Positions 30,880 through 44,166 are shown, numbered from the stretch's first letter. The stretch is DNA of 64,000 nt from Pseudomonadota bacterium (GCA_021819245.1 JAKARI010000001.1:1-64000); one strand, 5' to 3'. Numbers and translations are program-made. Notes: a model not told the origin generated them from the letters alone.

Positions 30880-31380
30880 TCACCACGGCCTTTCGAGTCG
30901 CTCCACCCGCTGATCGCGCACCGCACGCCTCAGGTCTGCCAGCGCCCCGAGCTTGGGAATGCAAAAATCAGGCATGATCTCCGCCCAAGGATACAGCACA
31001 AAGGCGCGCTCCCGCAGGCGCGGGTGGGGCAGGATCAAGGCCGGGCCCTCGCACACCACGCCCTCGTAGTATAGGAGGTCGATATCGATGACGCGCGGCT
31101 CATTGCGCAACCCGGTGCGAATCCGCCCCAGCCGCCGTTCGACAGCGAAAAGCGCAGCCGCCAGCCCCTCGGGCGCGAGCGCCGTCTGCAGGCGGCACAC
31201 GGCATTCAGATAGTCCGGTTGGTCCGGCCCCCCCATGGGGGCGGTCCGATAGAGCGAGGATGCCGCCACCAGGGTGGTGTGCGCAAGCCCGGAAAGGGCC
31301 TCGCGCGCGGCCGACAAGGTGGCGGCGGTCTCCCCGAGATTGCCGCCCAGCCCGACGATGGCGTCAACCGCCGACCGCAC
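30880..31380 (-). CDS. folK: 2-amino-4-hydroxy-6-hydroxymethyldihydropteridine pyrophosphokinase
   Basis: IVGLGGNLGETAATLSAA, YLNAVCRLQTALAPEGLAAALFAVERRLGR, RVIDIDLLYYEG, LPHPRLRERAFVLYP. Confidence 0.95.
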   Translation of the reverse strand: MRSAVDAIVGLGGNLGETAATLSAAREALSGLAHTTLVAASSLYRTAPMGGPDQPDYLNAVCRLQTALAPEGLAAALFAVERRLGRIRTGLRNEPRVIDIDLLYYEGVVCEGPALILPHPRLRERAFVLYPWAEIMPDFCIPKLGALADLRRAVRDQRVERLERPW

Positions 31381-32653
31381 GCCGCCTGCGCCGCCTGCGC
31401 GGACGCTTCTCGCCCGGTCCGCTTAAGGCCCCTACCATGGCCTCGCGCTCATCAGCAGTGGCCTCCTGAAACCGCGTCCACCAGTCAAATAGCGCCATCG
31501 GGACCTCGCCCGAGGCGGCGCGCAGGCCCAGGAAATCATAGGCGGCGCGAAACCTCTTGCTCTCCAGAAACCGGAAGGCGTGACGCCCGGCGCGCCGGTC
31601 GAAGCGCGACTGCAGGCCCCAGATCTCGCGCATGGGCACGCTAAAGCGCTTGGGGATCATGATGACGCGCAACTGTTCGCGCAGCACATGTTCGGCGGCC
31701 TTGGTCCACGCCTCGGCCGCGGCCGCACCTTGGGCAATACTATGCATGGCCTCCTCACGCACGCCCTCCCAGAGCAACGCGGCAAACAGGAAGGCCGGGG
31801 TCACGGGCTTGCCCTCGGACAGGCGCTGGTCGCTGCTTACGAGCGCCCGGGCGAGCAGCGACTCGGCGTCGGCATGAGGACCCAGGATCGACGCCACCCC
31901 CGGGAACAGGGCCTCGAACAGCCGGTGCTCGCACAGGGCCTCGTAGGTCGCTACGGCGTTGCCGGTGTGAAAGAGCTTCAACACCTCCTCAAAGAGCCGC
32001 GCCGGGGGGACCTCCTGCAAGAGCGGCCCCAGGGCCGGCAACAGCCGGCGCCCCTCCTCGGTCAATTGCAGGTGCAATTTGGCGGCGAAACGCACGGCCC
32101 GCAGCATGCGTACCGGATCCTCCCGGAATCGCGCCTCCGGATCGCCTATCACCCGAAGCCTCCCGTGCGAGAGGTCGTCTAGGCCATTGACGTAATCCGT
32201 GACAAGGCCCTCCTGGGGGTCGTAATAGAGGGCGTTGACGGTAAAATCGCGCCGGAAGGCATCCTCTTCCAGGGTGCCGAAGACATTGCCATCATCGTCC
32301 TGTGGGTCCAGGGAGGGTGTGGCACGATAGGTGGCCACCTCGACGATCTCGCGCCCGAAATGGACGTGGGCCAACCGAAAGCGGCGTCCGATCAGGCGCG
32401 CATTGCGAAACACCTGACGGATCTCCTCGGGCCGCGCCTGGGTCACGACATCGAAATCCTTGGGTTCCTTCCCCAAAATGAGGTCGCGCACGCAACCCCC
32501 AACGAGATAGGCGGTATAACCCGCGTCCTGCAGCCGCTCCACAACCTGGCGGGCATGCGGGCTGATCCTTCCTGGTGTCACGCCGCACGATGCGGCGGTC
32601 ACGATCTTCGGCGCCTTGCTGATGTCGGTCAAAGGAAAAAAACCCCTCCTCAT
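31364..32653 (-). CDS. pcnB: Poly(A) polymerase I
   Basis: GYTAYLVGGCVRDLILGKEPKDFDVVTQARPEEIRQVFRNARLIGRRFRLAHV; Arg-rich C-terminus; adjacent to folK. Confidence 0.95.
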   Translation of the reverse strand: MRRGFFPLTDISKAPKIVTAASCGVTPGRISPHARQVVERLQDAGYTAYLVGGCVRDLILGKEPKDFDVVTQARPEEIRQVFRNARLIGRRFRLAHVHFGREIVEVATYRATPSLDPQDDDGNVFGTLEEDAFRRDFTVNALYYDPQEGLVTDYVNGLDDLSHGRLRVIGDPEARFREDPVRMLRAVRFAAKLHLQLTEEGRRLLPALGPLLQEVPPARLFEEVLKLFHTGNAVATYEALCEHRLFEALFPGVASILGPHADAESLLARALVSSDQRLSEGKPVTPAFLFAALLWEGVREEAMHSIAQGAAAAEAWTKAAEHVLREQLRVIMIPKRFSVPMREIWGLQSRFDRRAGRHAFRFLESKRFRAAYDFLGLRAASGEVPMALFDWWTRFQEATADEREAMVGALSGPGEKRPRRRRRRRAVGG

Positions 32654-32729
32654 ATCAAGTTTGTTTCAATTTGAAGCAAGCCTTGTATAATAGCACCGCT
32701 TCGCCGCGGCCCCGAATGGGTCGCCCACC

Positions 32730-32805
32730 GCTCCCTTCGTCTAGTGGCCTAGGACGCTGGCCTCTCACGCCGGTAACAGGGGTTCGAATCCCCTAGGGAG
32801 CGCCA
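32730..32805 (+). tRNA. tRNA-Glu (anticodon CTC)
   Basis: Acceptor gctccct/agggagc, anticodon arm ctggc-ctCTCac-gccgg, T-arm aggggttcgaatcccct, encoded CCA. Confidence 0.95.
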
Positions 32806-32874
32806 TCTTGCGCGCTTGATATTCATCGGGCGCGGCCGCACATCACCCCCCGGACACAAGGGAGAGAGGGATTC

Positions 32875-33738
32875 ATGGCCACGTCGCCTTACATTACCGA
32901 CGTCACCGAGGGCAATTTCGATCAGGCGGTCATAGAGCGCTCGCGGACGGTCCCCGTGCTGGTCGACTTCTGGGCCGACTGGTGTGCCCCCTGCCGGTCG
33001 CTCATGCCGATCCTCGCCAAACTGGCGGAAGAGTACCAGGGGCGGTTTTTTCTTGCCAAGGTCAACAGCGATGAAGAGCAGCGCCTTTCGGGGCGCTTTG
33101 GCGTGCGCGGCCTGCCGACCGTCAAGCTCTTCAAGCAGGGCGCGGAGGTCGCCCAGTTCGTGGGCGCGCAACCCGAACGGACGATTCGCGAGCTGCTCGA
33201 TGCCCATATCGATAGACCCTCCGACACCGCCTTGCGGGCCGCCCTCGATCAGGAGGCTGCGGGTAACCGCGAAGGGGCGCTTGCCCAGCTTCAGGCGGCG
33301 CACGGCGCCGACCCGGCCAACGACCGGCTGACCGCCCATCTCGGTCGGCTCCTGTGCGAGCAGGGCCGAATGGCTGACGGTGAAACGGTCCTCAAGGGGT
33401 TGTCTGCACGCGCCCTGGGGGACGCAGAGATCGGTGCGGTGATGGCACGGCTCGAGTTTGTGCGCATGGTCGCGGGCACGCCTGCGCTTGCCGAGCTTGA
33501 ACGGACCGTGGGCGCTCACCCCGAGGACCTGCGTGCGCGGCTGACCCTGGGCGCCCGCTATCTCCTCGCCGGCCGTCATGAGGACGCCCTGGAACAGTGG
33601 CTTGCGATCGTGCGCGCGGACCGGCGCTTTGGCGATGATGCGGGCCGCCGGGCGCTGCTTGCGGCCTTCACGCTGCTTGGCGATAAGGGCGACCTCGTAC
33701 GCCGCTATCGGGGCCTGCTCGCGGCCGCCATCACCTGA
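32875..33738 (+). CDS. cnoX: Thioredoxin-TPR co-chaperone/chaperedoxin (CnoX/YbbN-like)
   Basis: [42 protein letters not shown] plus C-terminal TPR-like region. Confidence 0.93.
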   Translation: MATSPYITDVTEGNFDQAVIERSRTVPVLVDFWADWCAPCRSLMPILAKLAEEYQGRFFLAKVNSDEEQRLSGRFGVRGLPTVKLFKQGAEVAQFVGAQPERTIRELLDAHIDRPSDTALRAALDQEAAGNREGALAQLQAAHGADPANDRLTAHLGRLLCEQGRMADGETVLKGLSARALGDAEIGAVMARLEFVRMVAGTPALAELERTVGAHPEDLRARLTLGARYLLAGRHEDALEQWLAIVRADRRFGDDAGRRALLAAFTLLGDKGDLVRRYRGLLAAAIT

Positions 33739-34789
33739 GGACCGCGTGCGGCGCGGACGGGGGCATGGGCGCACCGTGCGCGCCCCCGTGGTAATAGCCG
33801 AGATACCACTCCACGAACCGGCCGATGCCGGCCTCGACCGAGGTCGTGGGCCGAAAACCGAAGTCCGCAGCCAAGTCGTCGACATTGGCGACCGTGGAGG
33901 GTACGTCGCCCGGCTGCATGGGCAGCATCTCGAGCCGCGCCTTGCGGCCGAGCCGCTCTTCTAGCACATGGATATAGTGCATGAGTTCGATGGGCTGATT
34001 GTTGCCGATATTATAAAGGCGAAACGGGGCATGGCTGGTGGCCGGGTCCGGGGCCGCGGGCGACCAGGCCTCGGAAGGGCGCGCCGGGTGGTCGATCACC
34101 CGCGCCACTCCCTCGACGATATCGTCAATGTAGGTGAAATCACGCACCATGCGCCCGTGGTTGAAGACCTTGATGGGGGCGTCTTCCAGAATGCCCTTGG
34201 TAAACAAAAACAGCGCCATGTCCGGACGCCCCCAGGGGCCATACACCGTGAAAAACCGAAGGCCCGTGCACGGTATGCCAAAGAGATGCGCGTAGCTGTG
34301 CGCCATGAGTTCATCGGCGCGCTTGGTGGCGGCATACAAAGACACCGGGTGAGCCACGCCATCGTGCTCGGAAAACGGCTGGCGGCTATTGGACCCATAG
34401 ACCGAACTCGATGAGGCGTATACGAAATGCCCGACCCCTCCATGGCGGGCGCCCTCGAGGAGATTCACGAACCCCACGATATTGGCGTCGACATAGGCGT
34501 GCGGGTCCTTCAAGGAATGGCGCACGCCGGCCTGCGCCGCGAGGTTCATGACCGCATCGTAATGCCCGGCATCGAAGAGCCCGGCCACGGCCTTGCGATC
34601 GGCGATATCGAGATGGCGGAAGGTAAAGCCCGGCAATGCCTCAAGGCGCGCAAGCCGCGCCTTCTTCAGGTCCACCGAGTAGTAATCGTTCAGGTTGTCG
34701 ACACCGGTTACGGTATCGCCGCGCACGAGCAGATGTTCGGCAAGTGCCGCGCCGATAAACCCGGCCGCCCCGGTAATCAATATATGCAT
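33731..34789 (-). CDS. NAD-dependent epimerase (UDP-glucuronate 4-epimerase-like)
   Basis: [81 protein letters not shown]. Confidence 0.94.
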   Translation of the reverse strand: MHILITGAAGFIGAALAEHLLVRGDTVTGVDNLNDYYSVDLKKARLARLEALPGFTFRHLDIADRKAVAGLFDAGHYDAVMNLAAQAGVRHSLKDPHAYVDANIVGFVNLLEGARHGGVGHFVYASSSSVYGSNSRQPFSEHDGVAHPVSLYAATKRADELMAHSYAHLFGIPCTGLRFFTVYGPWGRPDMALFLFTKGILEDAPIKVFNHGRMVRDFTYIDDIVEGVARVIDHPARPSEAWSPAAPDPATSHAPFRLYNIGNNQPIELMHYIHVLEERLGRKARLEMLPMQPGDVPSTVANVDDLAADFGFRPTTSVEAGIGRFVEWYLGYYHGGAHGAPMPPSAPHAVLR

Positions 34790-34957
34790 GTCACCATCTC
34801 AGCCTTAAACCGCACCATTATAACCACCCGACCGAAGGCCCGCATGCCGCGGTCCCGCAGCCGCCCTTCACGCGCCCGATCGGTGCGAACACCGATGCCA
34901 GCGGGCCCGGGGATCGCCGCGCCTCGCCATCGCCATACCGACATGCGCGCCGGCGCC

Positions 34958-36028
34958 CTATTCGTGACCGTGCCGATGATGGATATCGGGGTAATGCGCA
35001 TGGCTATGCGTGAGCGGCTCATGGGTGTGGCGATGGACATGCGGCGTCCACCCGTCCCACGGGAAATCGTGCCCATGCAGGTGGTGGGCATCATGCCCAT
35101 GCTCATGGCTATGCGTAAGCCCCGGATGATGGTGGCTGTGGACGTGGCGTTCCGTAAGGTACAGCCAGACACCTGATGCCATGAGGCCTGCCGCCGCCCA
35201 AAAGGACACGCCTTCGTTTTCCGGCCGCCACACCAAGGCGAGCAGCGCCCCGGCAAAGGGCGCCACCGCGAAATAGCCGCTCGCGCGCACGGTGCCAATG
35301 TCGCGCAACGCCCGCACGAACAGTGCGAGGCTCGCCCCATAGCCGATAAATCCGACCAGACCCGCGGCCGCCGCCACGGCACGAGACGGGACATGCTCGC
35401 CAAGCCACACCGCGGCCAAGACATTCACTCCTCCCGCGGCCAGTCCCTTGACGGCGGCTATCAGCACCGGATCGCCACTTGCCACCTGGCGCGTGAGGTT
35501 ATTGTCGGCCGCCCAGCACAGACACGCCGCCACGATCGCCAACGGACCCGCCACCGATGCCAAACCGACAGGACCCTGCGCCGCAAGCAGGCCGCCTGCG
35601 AACACGATCAGCGCCATGCCCCCCACGATGCGCCGATTGCGGTGCTCGTGAAACACAAACCAGGCCATGAGCGCCGTAAAGACGTTTTCCAGATTCAGCA
35701 GGAGCGAGGCGCTGGCGGCCGGCATGCGTGCCAATCCATACAGCAACAAGAGGGGCCCAAAGACACCGCCGCACGCGACTGCGCCCGCAAGCCACGGCCA
35801 GTCGCCGCGCGCGATGGTCCCGGTTTCGGCGCGGCGCGCGCGCCGCCACGACCACACGAGGGCAAGCCCCATCCCGGCGCCCAGATACAGCAGGCCCGCC
35901 AGGACCACGGCCGACACGAGCCCAAGGAGCCCCTTGGCAAGCGGGATACTGGCCCCGAACAAGACCGCGGCGGCGAGCGCGCTCACTATGCCCCGGTGTG
36001 GGTGTGACGAGACGGCCGGGGTCTTCAT
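34958..36028 (-). CDS. EamA/DMT-type transporter with His-rich C-terminal tail
   Basis: About 10 hydrophobic segments; C-terminal HVHSHHHPGLTHSHEHGHDAHHLHGHDFPWDGWTPHVHRHTHEPLTHSHAHYPDIHHRHGHE; ATG at 36028. Confidence 0.88.
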   Translation of the reverse strand: MKTPAVSSHPHRGIVSALAAAVLFGASIPLAKGLLGLVSAVVLAGLLYLGAGMGLALVWSWRRARRAETGTIARGDWPWLAGAVACGGVFGPLLLLYGLARMPAASASLLLNLENVFTALMAWFVFHEHRNRRIVGGMALIVFAGGLLAAQGPVGLASVAGPLAIVAACLCWAADNNLTRQVASGDPVLIAAVKGLAAGGVNVLAAVWLGEHVPSRAVAAAAGLVGFIGYGASLALFVRALRDIGTVRASGYFAVAPFAGALLALVWRPENEGVSFWAAAGLMASGVWLYLTERHVHSHHHPGLTHSHEHGHDAHHLHGHDFPWDGWTPHVHRHTHEPLTHSHAHYPDIHHRHGHE

Positions 36029-36062
36029 AAGGGGCGCCCGCGCGCGTGCACTCGCCCACCCA

Positions 36063-37355
36063 TCACCCCGGCCCCTCCCCGCCGCGATCGCGCGCGCGCA
36101 GACGCGTGAGGCGCTCCCGGATACGGGCCTCGAGCCCCCGGTCGGTCGGCTCATAGTAGACCGCGCCCGCCATGGTATCCGGAAAATACGACACGCCCGC
36201 GGCATAGGCCTCGGGCTCGTCGTGCGGGTAACGATAGGCGCGACCGTGACCCTGAGCGCGGGCCAACGCAGTCGGGGCATTGCGCAGATGCGCGGGGACC
36301 GGTTGCGTGCCATGGGTTCGCACATCCTCGGTGGCCGCCGCGAAGGCCCGATAGACGGCATTGCTCTTGGGGGCCGCGGCCAGATACACCGCGGCCTGCG
36401 CAAGCGCCAGATCGCCTTCCGGACGCCCTAGCCGGTCGAAGGCCTGCCAGGCATCCAGGGCCACCGCCAGCGCCCGCGGGTCGGCGTTACCGATGTCCTC
36501 GCTTGCCGCGCGCACCAGCCGCCGGGCCACATAGCGCGGGTCGCACCCGCCATCGAGAAGCCGTGCCAGCCAATAGAGGGCGCCGTCGGGGCTTGATCCG
36601 CGCACGGCCTTGTGCAGCGCGGAGATCTGGTCATAGAGCAGATCTCCGCCCTTGTCGAAACGCCGGTAGCGGGTCCCGGCGGCGCGGCGCACATGCGCCT
36701 CGTCAATGACCGCGACACCCGCCTCGCGGGCCTGTTCCGCGGCCGTCTCCAGCAAGGAGAGCGCGCGGCGCGCATCGCCATCGGAAAGCTCCGCGATAAG
36801 CGCGAGCGCCTCTTCGGATGCCGTATAGGCCCCCGCCAGGCCCTCGGGGGCCTTGAGGGCGCGCCGTAACACCTCACCCAAATCGGATACGGTCAAGGGC
36901 TCCAGGACGTGGAGCCGCACACGCGACAACAAGGCGGCGGTGAGCGCAAACGCCGGGTTCTCGGTGGTCGCGCCGATCATGACCACGGTGCCTTCTTCAA
37001 GGGGCCGCAGCAGGGCATCCTGCTGCGCGCGGCTATAGCGATGGACCTCGTCTATGAACGCGACAAGACTGTGGCCCGCCGCCCGCGCGTCTCGGCCGCG
37101 CTCCTCGAGGTCCTTGAGTTCACGCACCCCGCTTGTGAGCGCGCTTAAGGCTACGAACTCGCCGCCTGTCGCCTGCGCCAACACACGCGCGAGCGTGGTC
37201 TTGCCGCTGCCCGGCGGCCCAAAGAGGATCATCGGATACGGGCGGCCCCGCTCATAGGCGATTCGAAGCGGGGCATCGGGCGCCAAGAGCGCCGCCTGCC
37301 CCACGAAATCCGCGAGCGTTCGGGGACGCAGACGCTCTGCGAGCGGGGTCGACAC
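36063..37355 (-). CDS. rarA: Replication-associated recombination protein A
   Basis: TPLAERLRPRTLADFVGQAALL, ILFGPPGSGKTTLARVLA, FIDEVHRYSRAQQDALLRPLEEGTVVMIGATTENPAF; GTG start overlapping the lolA stop (TAGTG). Confidence 0.95.
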   Translation of the reverse strand: MSTPLAERLRPRTLADFVGQAALLAPDAPLRIAYERGRPYPMILFGPPGSGKTTLARVLAQATGGEFVALSALTSGVRELKDLEERGRDARAAGHSLVAFIDEVHRYSRAQQDALLRPLEEGTVVMIGATTENPAFALTAALLSRVRLHVLEPLTVSDLGEVLRRALKAPEGLAGAYTASEEALALIAELSDGDARRALSLLETAAEQAREAGVAVIDEAHVRRAAGTRYRRFDKGGDLLYDQISALHKAVRGSSPDGALYWLARLLDGGCDPRYVARRLVRAASEDIGNADPRALAVALDAWQAFDRLGRPEGDLALAQAAVYLAAAPKSNAVYRAFAAATEDVRTHGTQPVPAHLRNAPTALARAQGHGRAYRYPHDEPEAYAAGVSYFPDTMAGAVYYEPTDRGLEARIRERLTRLRARDRGGEGPG

Positions 37356-37972
37356 TACGGGGTGACGATGGCCGTGTGCGGGGGCGGCCGGAAGTGGAAC
37401 GTGGCGGTGGGCAGCGGCATATTCCAATGCAGGCCGCTCAACCGGATATCGGTCGTCTGGTCCATGGCATCCCCGACCACGATGCGCCGGATGCGCACCC
37501 CCCGATAGCCGATGCGAATCCAGCGAAAGCCCTGGCCACGCCCGCGCGGGCGCAAGACGATCCACTGCAGGCCGCCATGACTGGGGAGCGTCTCGACTGC
37601 AAAAAGCGTCGAAAGGTGGCCATCGCCCGCCAAAAGCAAGGCCGGCGTGCGACCCAGGGCCGCCGAGGCCTGATAGCGTGTCGCCTGCGCCAGGCCCGGG
37701 TCATAGAGCCAGACCTGCCGGCCGTCGCCTACGATCTGTTCCCGATAGGGCGCCGCATAGTCCCACCGGAACCGCCCCGGGCGCTTGAGCCAGAGCTGCC
37801 CATGGCCGCGGCTCACCACGTGGCCGCGATGATCGCGCACGATCTGCGTAAACCGGCCACGAAGGGTATGAACGGTCGCAAAGAATCGCGCGAGATCGGC
37901 GCCCAGAACCGGGACCGGCATGAGCACAGTCCACGAAAGCACGATCCGCAAAAATCGGCGGCCCATGATCAT
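37355..37972 (-). CDS. lolA: Outer-membrane lipoprotein carrier protein LolA
   Basis: Signal peptide; LRGRFTQIVRDHRGHVVSRGHGQLWLKRPGRFRWDYAAPYREQIVGDGRQVWLYDPGLAQATRY; between ftsK and rarA. Confidence 0.94.
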   Translation of the reverse strand: MIMGRRFLRIVLSWTVLMPVPVLGADLARFFATVHTLRGRFTQIVRDHRGHVVSRGHGQLWLKRPGRFRWDYAAPYREQIVGDGRQVWLYDPGLAQATRYQASAALGRTPALLLAGDGHLSTLFAVETLPSHGGLQWIVLRPRGRGQGFRWIRIGYRGVRIRRIVVGDAMDQTTDIRLSGLHWNMPLPTATFHFRPPPHTAIVTP

Positions 37973-40230
37973 TACACCTCCGGAGGGGGCGGCGCGAGCA
38001 CCTCGCGGCTGCCATTTGACTGAAGCGGGCCTACGACACCCGACCGCTCCATCTGCTCGATCAGCCGCGCGGCCCGATTGTAGCCTATACGCAGCCTGCG
38101 CTGCACACCCGACACCGACGCGCGCCTGGTCTCGGTCACGATGCGCAGCGCCTCATCATACAGATCATCGGCCTCGCCGTCCTCAGCGCCCTCCTCGGCC
38201 GATGCCTCGCCGGCCTCGTCTGTGGCGGCGAATATCCGTTCGTCATAGTCGGGCACGCCGGTCTTCTTCAGGGCCGATACCACCTGATGGACCTCGGCAT
38301 CGGCGACGAACGCCCCGTGAATGCGCTGCGGAAACCCGGTACCCGCCTGCAAAAACAGCATGTCGCCATGGCCGAGCAGCTGTTCCGCCCCCATTTGGTC
38401 AAGGACGGTGCGCGAATCGACCTTGGCAGAGACCTGAAAGGCGATCCGCGCGGGGATGTTGGCCTTGATAAGCCCGGTGATGACATCGACCGAGGGTCTT
38501 TGCGTGGCGAGCACCAGATGGAGCCCCGCGGCGCGCGCCTTCTGCGCCAGACGCGCGATCAGTTCCTCGACCTTCTTGCCGACCACCATCATGAGATCGG
38601 CCCATTCATCTATGACGATCACGATATAGGGGAGCCGGCCCATCTCGCGCACCTCGCCTGCGGGGGCCTGAGGATCGTTTAGAATCTCCCCGCGCGCACG
38701 CGCTTCATCATAGCGCTTATTGTAGCCGGCGAGATTACGGACCCCCAGCGCGGCCATGGCCCGATAGCGGCGATCCATCTCGCCTATGCACCAGCGCAAG
38801 GCGCGCGCGGCCTGCTTCATATCCGTGACCACCGGTGCCAAGAGATGCGGCAAGCCGTCATAGACGGCAAGCTCAAGCATTTTCGGGTCGATCAGTATGA
38901 GGCGCACGTCGGCGGGCGCGGCCTTGTACACAAAGCTCAATATCAGGGCGTTTAAGCACACGGACTTGCCGGACCCGGTCGTGCCCGCAATGAGGAGATG
39001 GGGCATGCGCGCAAGGTCGGTCACGACCGGCTGGCCGCTGATATCCTTGCCAAGCGCGAGCGCAAGCGGCGAGGCGACCGCCTCGTAGGCGCGCGACGAC
39101 AGGATCTCGCGCAACCGCACCACCTCGCGGCGCTCATTGGGGACCTCGATACCGATATAGGTCTTGCCCGGGATGTTCTCGACGACGCGCACGCTCACCA
39201 CCGACAGGGCGCGGGCGAGATCACGCTGAAGCCCGGTGATCTGGCTCGCCTTGATGCCGGGGGCAGGCTCGATCTCAAAGCGCGTGATGACGGGGCCCGG
39301 ATGCACGGCCTCGACCTTGACCTCGATGTGAAAATCCAGAAGCTTCTTTTCGAGCAGACGCGACATGGCGTGCAGCGATTCCTCGGAGAAGCTCGCCTTC
39401 TCGCCCGACGGCAGATCGAGCAAAGAAAGCGCCGGCAGCCCTGGTTCTGCGGGCTCGAGAAAGCTTGTCTGGCGGTCGCGCGTGGCGCGCACACCCTCGA
39501 CCGGCTCCATGACCGGCTCGATGCGCGGCGGGGCCGGCCGGCTCAAGGCCTTGCGTCCCTTCTCTACGGTCTCCTCGCGCTCCTGGCGCGCCTGCCTGCC
39601 GTGCCAGCGATCGATCAGGATGCCGACACGCCCGCGCAGACCCAAGGCCACGGCAAACGCCCTGTCGCCCAGATAATCCATGACCCCAAGCCACGAAAGA
39701 CCCGTGGCCAGGGTAAAGCCCGCCAGGAACACAGCAAGCAGAAACAATGTCGCCCCGAGCGGGTCGATCACCCGCGACAGCATGCTCGAGACCAGCCCGC
39801 CGAGCAGGCCGCCGGCCTGAAACGGCAAGGACACGGGTCCCCGGAAATCGAGGCTCGAAAGGCCGCAGGCCCCGACAAAGGCGAGCACCATGCCAAGCAC
39901 TACCACCCGGCGCGAGTGCCCGGACGCCGTCACCCGCGGGCGCAGCACCCGCACGCCGCTCCAACCGACCAGCACCGGGATCACATAGGCCGGCAGACCC
40001 AGCACCGCCAGCAGTCCATCCGACAGCCATGCCCCGACAAGCCCGCCGGCGTTGCGCACGGGGCCATGCCCGCTATGCGACCAGCTCGGGTCACCTGCAT
40101 GGAACGTCGCAAGCGTCACCGCCAGATACAAGGCCAATGCCAGGATCACAAAGAGGAGCGCCTCGCGCATGACGCGCGCGCGCCCGGGCGCAAGGGCCGC
40201 ACGCTCGCGCCTAAACCGCGCCTGGCTCAT
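37972..40230 (-). CDS. ftsK: DNA translocase FtsK
   Basis: N-terminal TM region, [53 protein letters not shown]-terminal gamma domain [23 protein letters not shown]. Confidence 0.97.
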   Translation of the reverse strand: MSQARFRRERAALAPGRARVMREALLFVILALALYLAVTLATFHAGDPSWSHSGHGPVRNAGGLVGAWLSDGLLAVLGLPAYVIPVLVGWSGVRVLRPRVTASGHSRRVVVLGMVLAFVGACGLSSLDFRGPVSLPFQAGGLLGGLVSSMLSRVIDPLGATLFLLAVFLAGFTLATGLSWLGVMDYLGDRAFAVALGLRGRVGILIDRWHGRQARQEREETVEKGRKALSRPAPPRIEPVMEPVEGVRATRDRQTSFLEPAEPGLPALSLLDLPSGEKASFSEESLHAMSRLLEKKLLDFHIEVKVEAVHPGPVITRFEIEPAPGIKASQITGLQRDLARALSVVSVRVVENIPGKTYIGIEVPNERREVVRLREILSSRAYEAVASPLALALGKDISGQPVVTDLARMPHLLIAGTTGSGKSVCLNALILSFVYKAAPADVRLILIDPKMLELAVYDGLPHLLAPVVTDMKQAARALRWCIGEMDRRYRAMAALGVRNLAGYNKRYDEARARGEILNDPQAPAGEVREMGRLPYIVIVIDEWADLMMVVGKKVEELIARLAQKARAAGLHLVLATQRPSVDVITGLIKANIPARIAFQVSAKVDSRTVLDQMGAEQLLGHGDMLFLQAGTGFPQRIHGAFVADAEVHQVVSALKKTGVPDYDERIFAATDEAGEASAEEGAEDGEADDLYDEALRIVTETRRASVSGVQRRLRIGYNRAARLIEQMERSGVVGPLQSNGSREVLAPPPPEV

Positions 40231-40273
40231 GACCGATACCCCCCGTGCGCCGACGCCATCGGATCGGGCTGCC

Positions 40274-41338
40274 TCATGATGTCATGGCCGCCAACACCGC
40301 CTCGTGCATGATGCGCCCGCTGCGCACATTGAGGCCCCCCGCAAGGCGCGGATCATCGGCCCCATGGGCCGCCAGGACCTGCACATAGGGCAGCAGCACC
40401 GCCGACAGCGCCTGCGAGGCCGTGCGCGGCACCGCGCCCGGCATATTCGTCACCCCGAAATGGACGACGCCCTCCTCGATGTAGGTCGGCGCCCCATAAT
40501 CGGTCGCGTGCATGGTCTCCACACACCCCCCCTGATCGATGGCGATATCGATGATCACCGCGCCGCGATGCATGGTCCGCACCATGGGGCGGGTGACGAC
40601 ATGAGGGGCCCGCGCGCCGGTCACGAGTACAGCCCCGATCACAAGATCGGCCTCGCGGACCGCCGCCGCCACCGCCTCTTCATAGGCCGGCAGGGCCGTG
40701 ACACTGGCGCCGACCTCCATCATGGCGCTCTGACGCGCGCGCTCCTTGTCGAACACCGTGACCCGCGCGCCGAGCGCGGATGCCACGCGGACCGCGTTGC
40801 CTCCGGCCTCGCCCGCGCCGATCACCACCACATGGCCGCGCTCGGTGCCCGGCAGGCCGCCCAGCAAGATGCCGCGACCGCCGTGACGAGCCTGCAGGAG
40901 CTGTGTGCCGATCTGCACCGCAAGGCGCCCGGCGATATCGCTCATGGGCGCGAGCAGCGGCAGGCGCCCGCCCTGAACCACGGTCTCGAACGCCACCGCG
41001 GTGAGCCCGATCCCCTGCAGGGCCTCGGTAAGCGCGCGATTGGCCGCCAGATGCAGATAGGAAAAGAGGATATGACCGGCGCGCAACCGCCCATACTCTG
41101 CGGCGATTGGTTCCTTGACCTTGACGATGAGTTCCGCGGCGCCAAACACGGCGGGCGCATCGGCGACCACGCGCGCGCCGTGCGCGGCATAGTCCTCATC
41201 GGAAAACCCGCTGCCGCAACCGGCCCCCGCCTCCAGAAAGACCTCATGGCCCCCTTGAACCAGGGCCGCCACCGCGTGCGGCACCAAGGCCACCCGCGCC
41301 TCCCAGGGCTTGACTTCCCGCGGTATCCCAATGCGCAT
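40274..41338 (-). CDS. ald: Alanine dehydrogenase
   Basis: [69 protein letters not shown]. Confidence 0.95.
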   Translation of the reverse strand: MRIGIPREVKPWEARVALVPHAVAALVQGGHEVFLEAGAGCGSGFSDEDYAAHGARVVADAPAVFGAAELIVKVKEPIAAEYGRLRAGHILFSYLHLAANRALTEALQGIGLTAVAFETVVQGGRLPLLAPMSDIAGRLAVQIGTQLLQARHGGRGILLGGLPGTERGHVVVIGAGEAGGNAVRVASALGARVTVFDKERARQSAMMEVGASVTALPAYEEAVAAAVREADLVIGAVLVTGARAPHVVTRPMVRTMHRGAVIIDIAIDQGGCVETMHATDYGAPTYIEEGVVHFGVTNMPGAVPRTASQALSAVLLPYVQVLAAHGADDPRLAGGLNVRSGRIMHEAVLAAMTS

Positions 41339-41436
41339 CGCATCCTCCGGTCCCCGCCAGTCTAACGGGCTTTGGGCAAGCCTGCCACGGCGCATTGATA
41401 TGGGCCGACAAAAGGGGCAGGATGGGCCTATAATAA

Positions 41437-42957
<1,521 letters not shown>

Positions 42958-42961
<4 letters not shown>

Positions 42962-43440
42962 GGCCTGCCGGGCCCGTCCAGGAGCACCACCGCATGGGCG
43001 CTCATGCCCTCCCCGCGGCCGGTGTAGCCCATGCCCTCGGTGGTCGTCGCTTTCACATTGACGCAATCGACCGCAACCCCGAGATCGGCGGCCAGATGCT
43101 CGGCCATGCGCCCCACAAAGGGCGCCAGGCGCGGGGCCTCGGCCACTATGGTCGCGTCCATATTGACCACGAAGAGCCCACGCTCCCTGATCATGGCGAC
43201 CACCGTGCGCAGCAGCATGCGGCTGTCGCAGTCCCGGTAGCGGGGGTCCTTGGCGGGAAAGTGCCGCCCGAGATCACCAAGGGCCGCGGCCCCGAGACAG
43301 GCACTCGTCACCGCATGGGTCAGCACGTCGGCATCGGAATGACCCGCAAGCCCGCGCGGATGCGCAATGGTCACTCCCCCCAGGATCAGTGGCCGGCCCT
43401 CGACCAAACCGTGCGCGTCAAACCCCTGGCCTATCCGCAT
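42958..43440 (-). CDS. ispF: 2-C-methyl-D-erythritol 2,4-cyclodiphosphate synthase
   Basis: MRIGQGFDAHGLVEGRPLILGGVTIAHPRGLAGHSDADVLTHAVTSACLGAAALGDLGRHFP; next to ispD. Confidence 0.96.
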
Positions 43441-43447
43441 ATCGCCA

Positions 43448-44161
43448 TCATTGTCCTTCGTGTTGGGATGTCTGCCACGCCAGATAGATCTCGGCCAAAA
43501 CCAGATCCTCGGGCGTTGTAATCTTGATATTATCCAGACTGCCCGCCACCAGCCGCGGGTGGCCACCCGCACGCTCAATCGCGCCGGCCTCGTCTGTCAC
43601 AAGCTCGCCTGCCGCGACCGCGCCTGCAAGCGCTGCCTGCAGCCGGTCGAAGCGAAAGGCCTGCGGCGTCTGCGCAAGCCACAGATTGCGGCGATCGACA
43701 GTCGCGGTAATCTCCCCCGCGGGCCCGCCGCGCTTGACCGTATCGGCCACGGGCCGGGCGAGCAGCGCGCCATCGGGGGTATCGATCGCCGCCTCATACA
43801 AACGCCTCAGGTCCGCCTCACGCACGCACGGGCGCGCGGCATCATGCACGAACACAAGGTCATCGCCACGCGCCTGACCGGAGAGCGCGGCAAGCCCGTT
43901 TAGGACCGTAAGCGCCCGCTCGGCGCCGCCGGTAAAGGTCACAAGCGGCGTTGCCAGAGACACATGCAGCCGCGGCCAGTACGGATCCTCCGCCGAAAGC
44001 CCCACGGCGATCGCACGCGCGCCGAGACGATCGAGACGGCGCAGCGTCTGGACCAGAACGGGCGCGCCCGCGAGCGGGAGATATTGCTTAGGCTGTGCCG
44101 ATCCGAATCTGAGGCCGCGGCCGGCCGCCGGCACGATGACAAAAAGACCGGGGGTCGACAC
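43448..44161 (-). CDS. ispD: 2-C-methyl-D-erythritol 4-phosphate cytidylyltransferase
   Basis: VIVPAAGRGLRFGSAQPKQYLPLAGAPVL, FVHDAARPCVREADL; GTG at 44161 chosen. Confidence 0.95.
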   Translation of the reverse strand: MSTPGLFVIVPAAGRGLRFGSAQPKQYLPLAGAPVLVQTLRRLDRLGARAIAVGLSAEDPYWPRLHVSLATPLVTFTGGAERALTVLNGLAALSGQARGDDLVFVHDAARPCVREADLRRLYEAAIDTPDGALLARPVADTVKRGGPAGEITATVDRRNLWLAQTPQAFRFDRLQAALAGAVAAGELVTDEAGAIERAGGHPRLVAGSLDNIKITTPEDLVLAEIYLAWQTSQHEGQ

Positions 44162-44166
44162 GCAGC

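Noticed and set aside
32749-33885. 378-aa minus-strand ORF
   Set aside because: Antisense to cnoX and running through tRNA-Glu; spurious.
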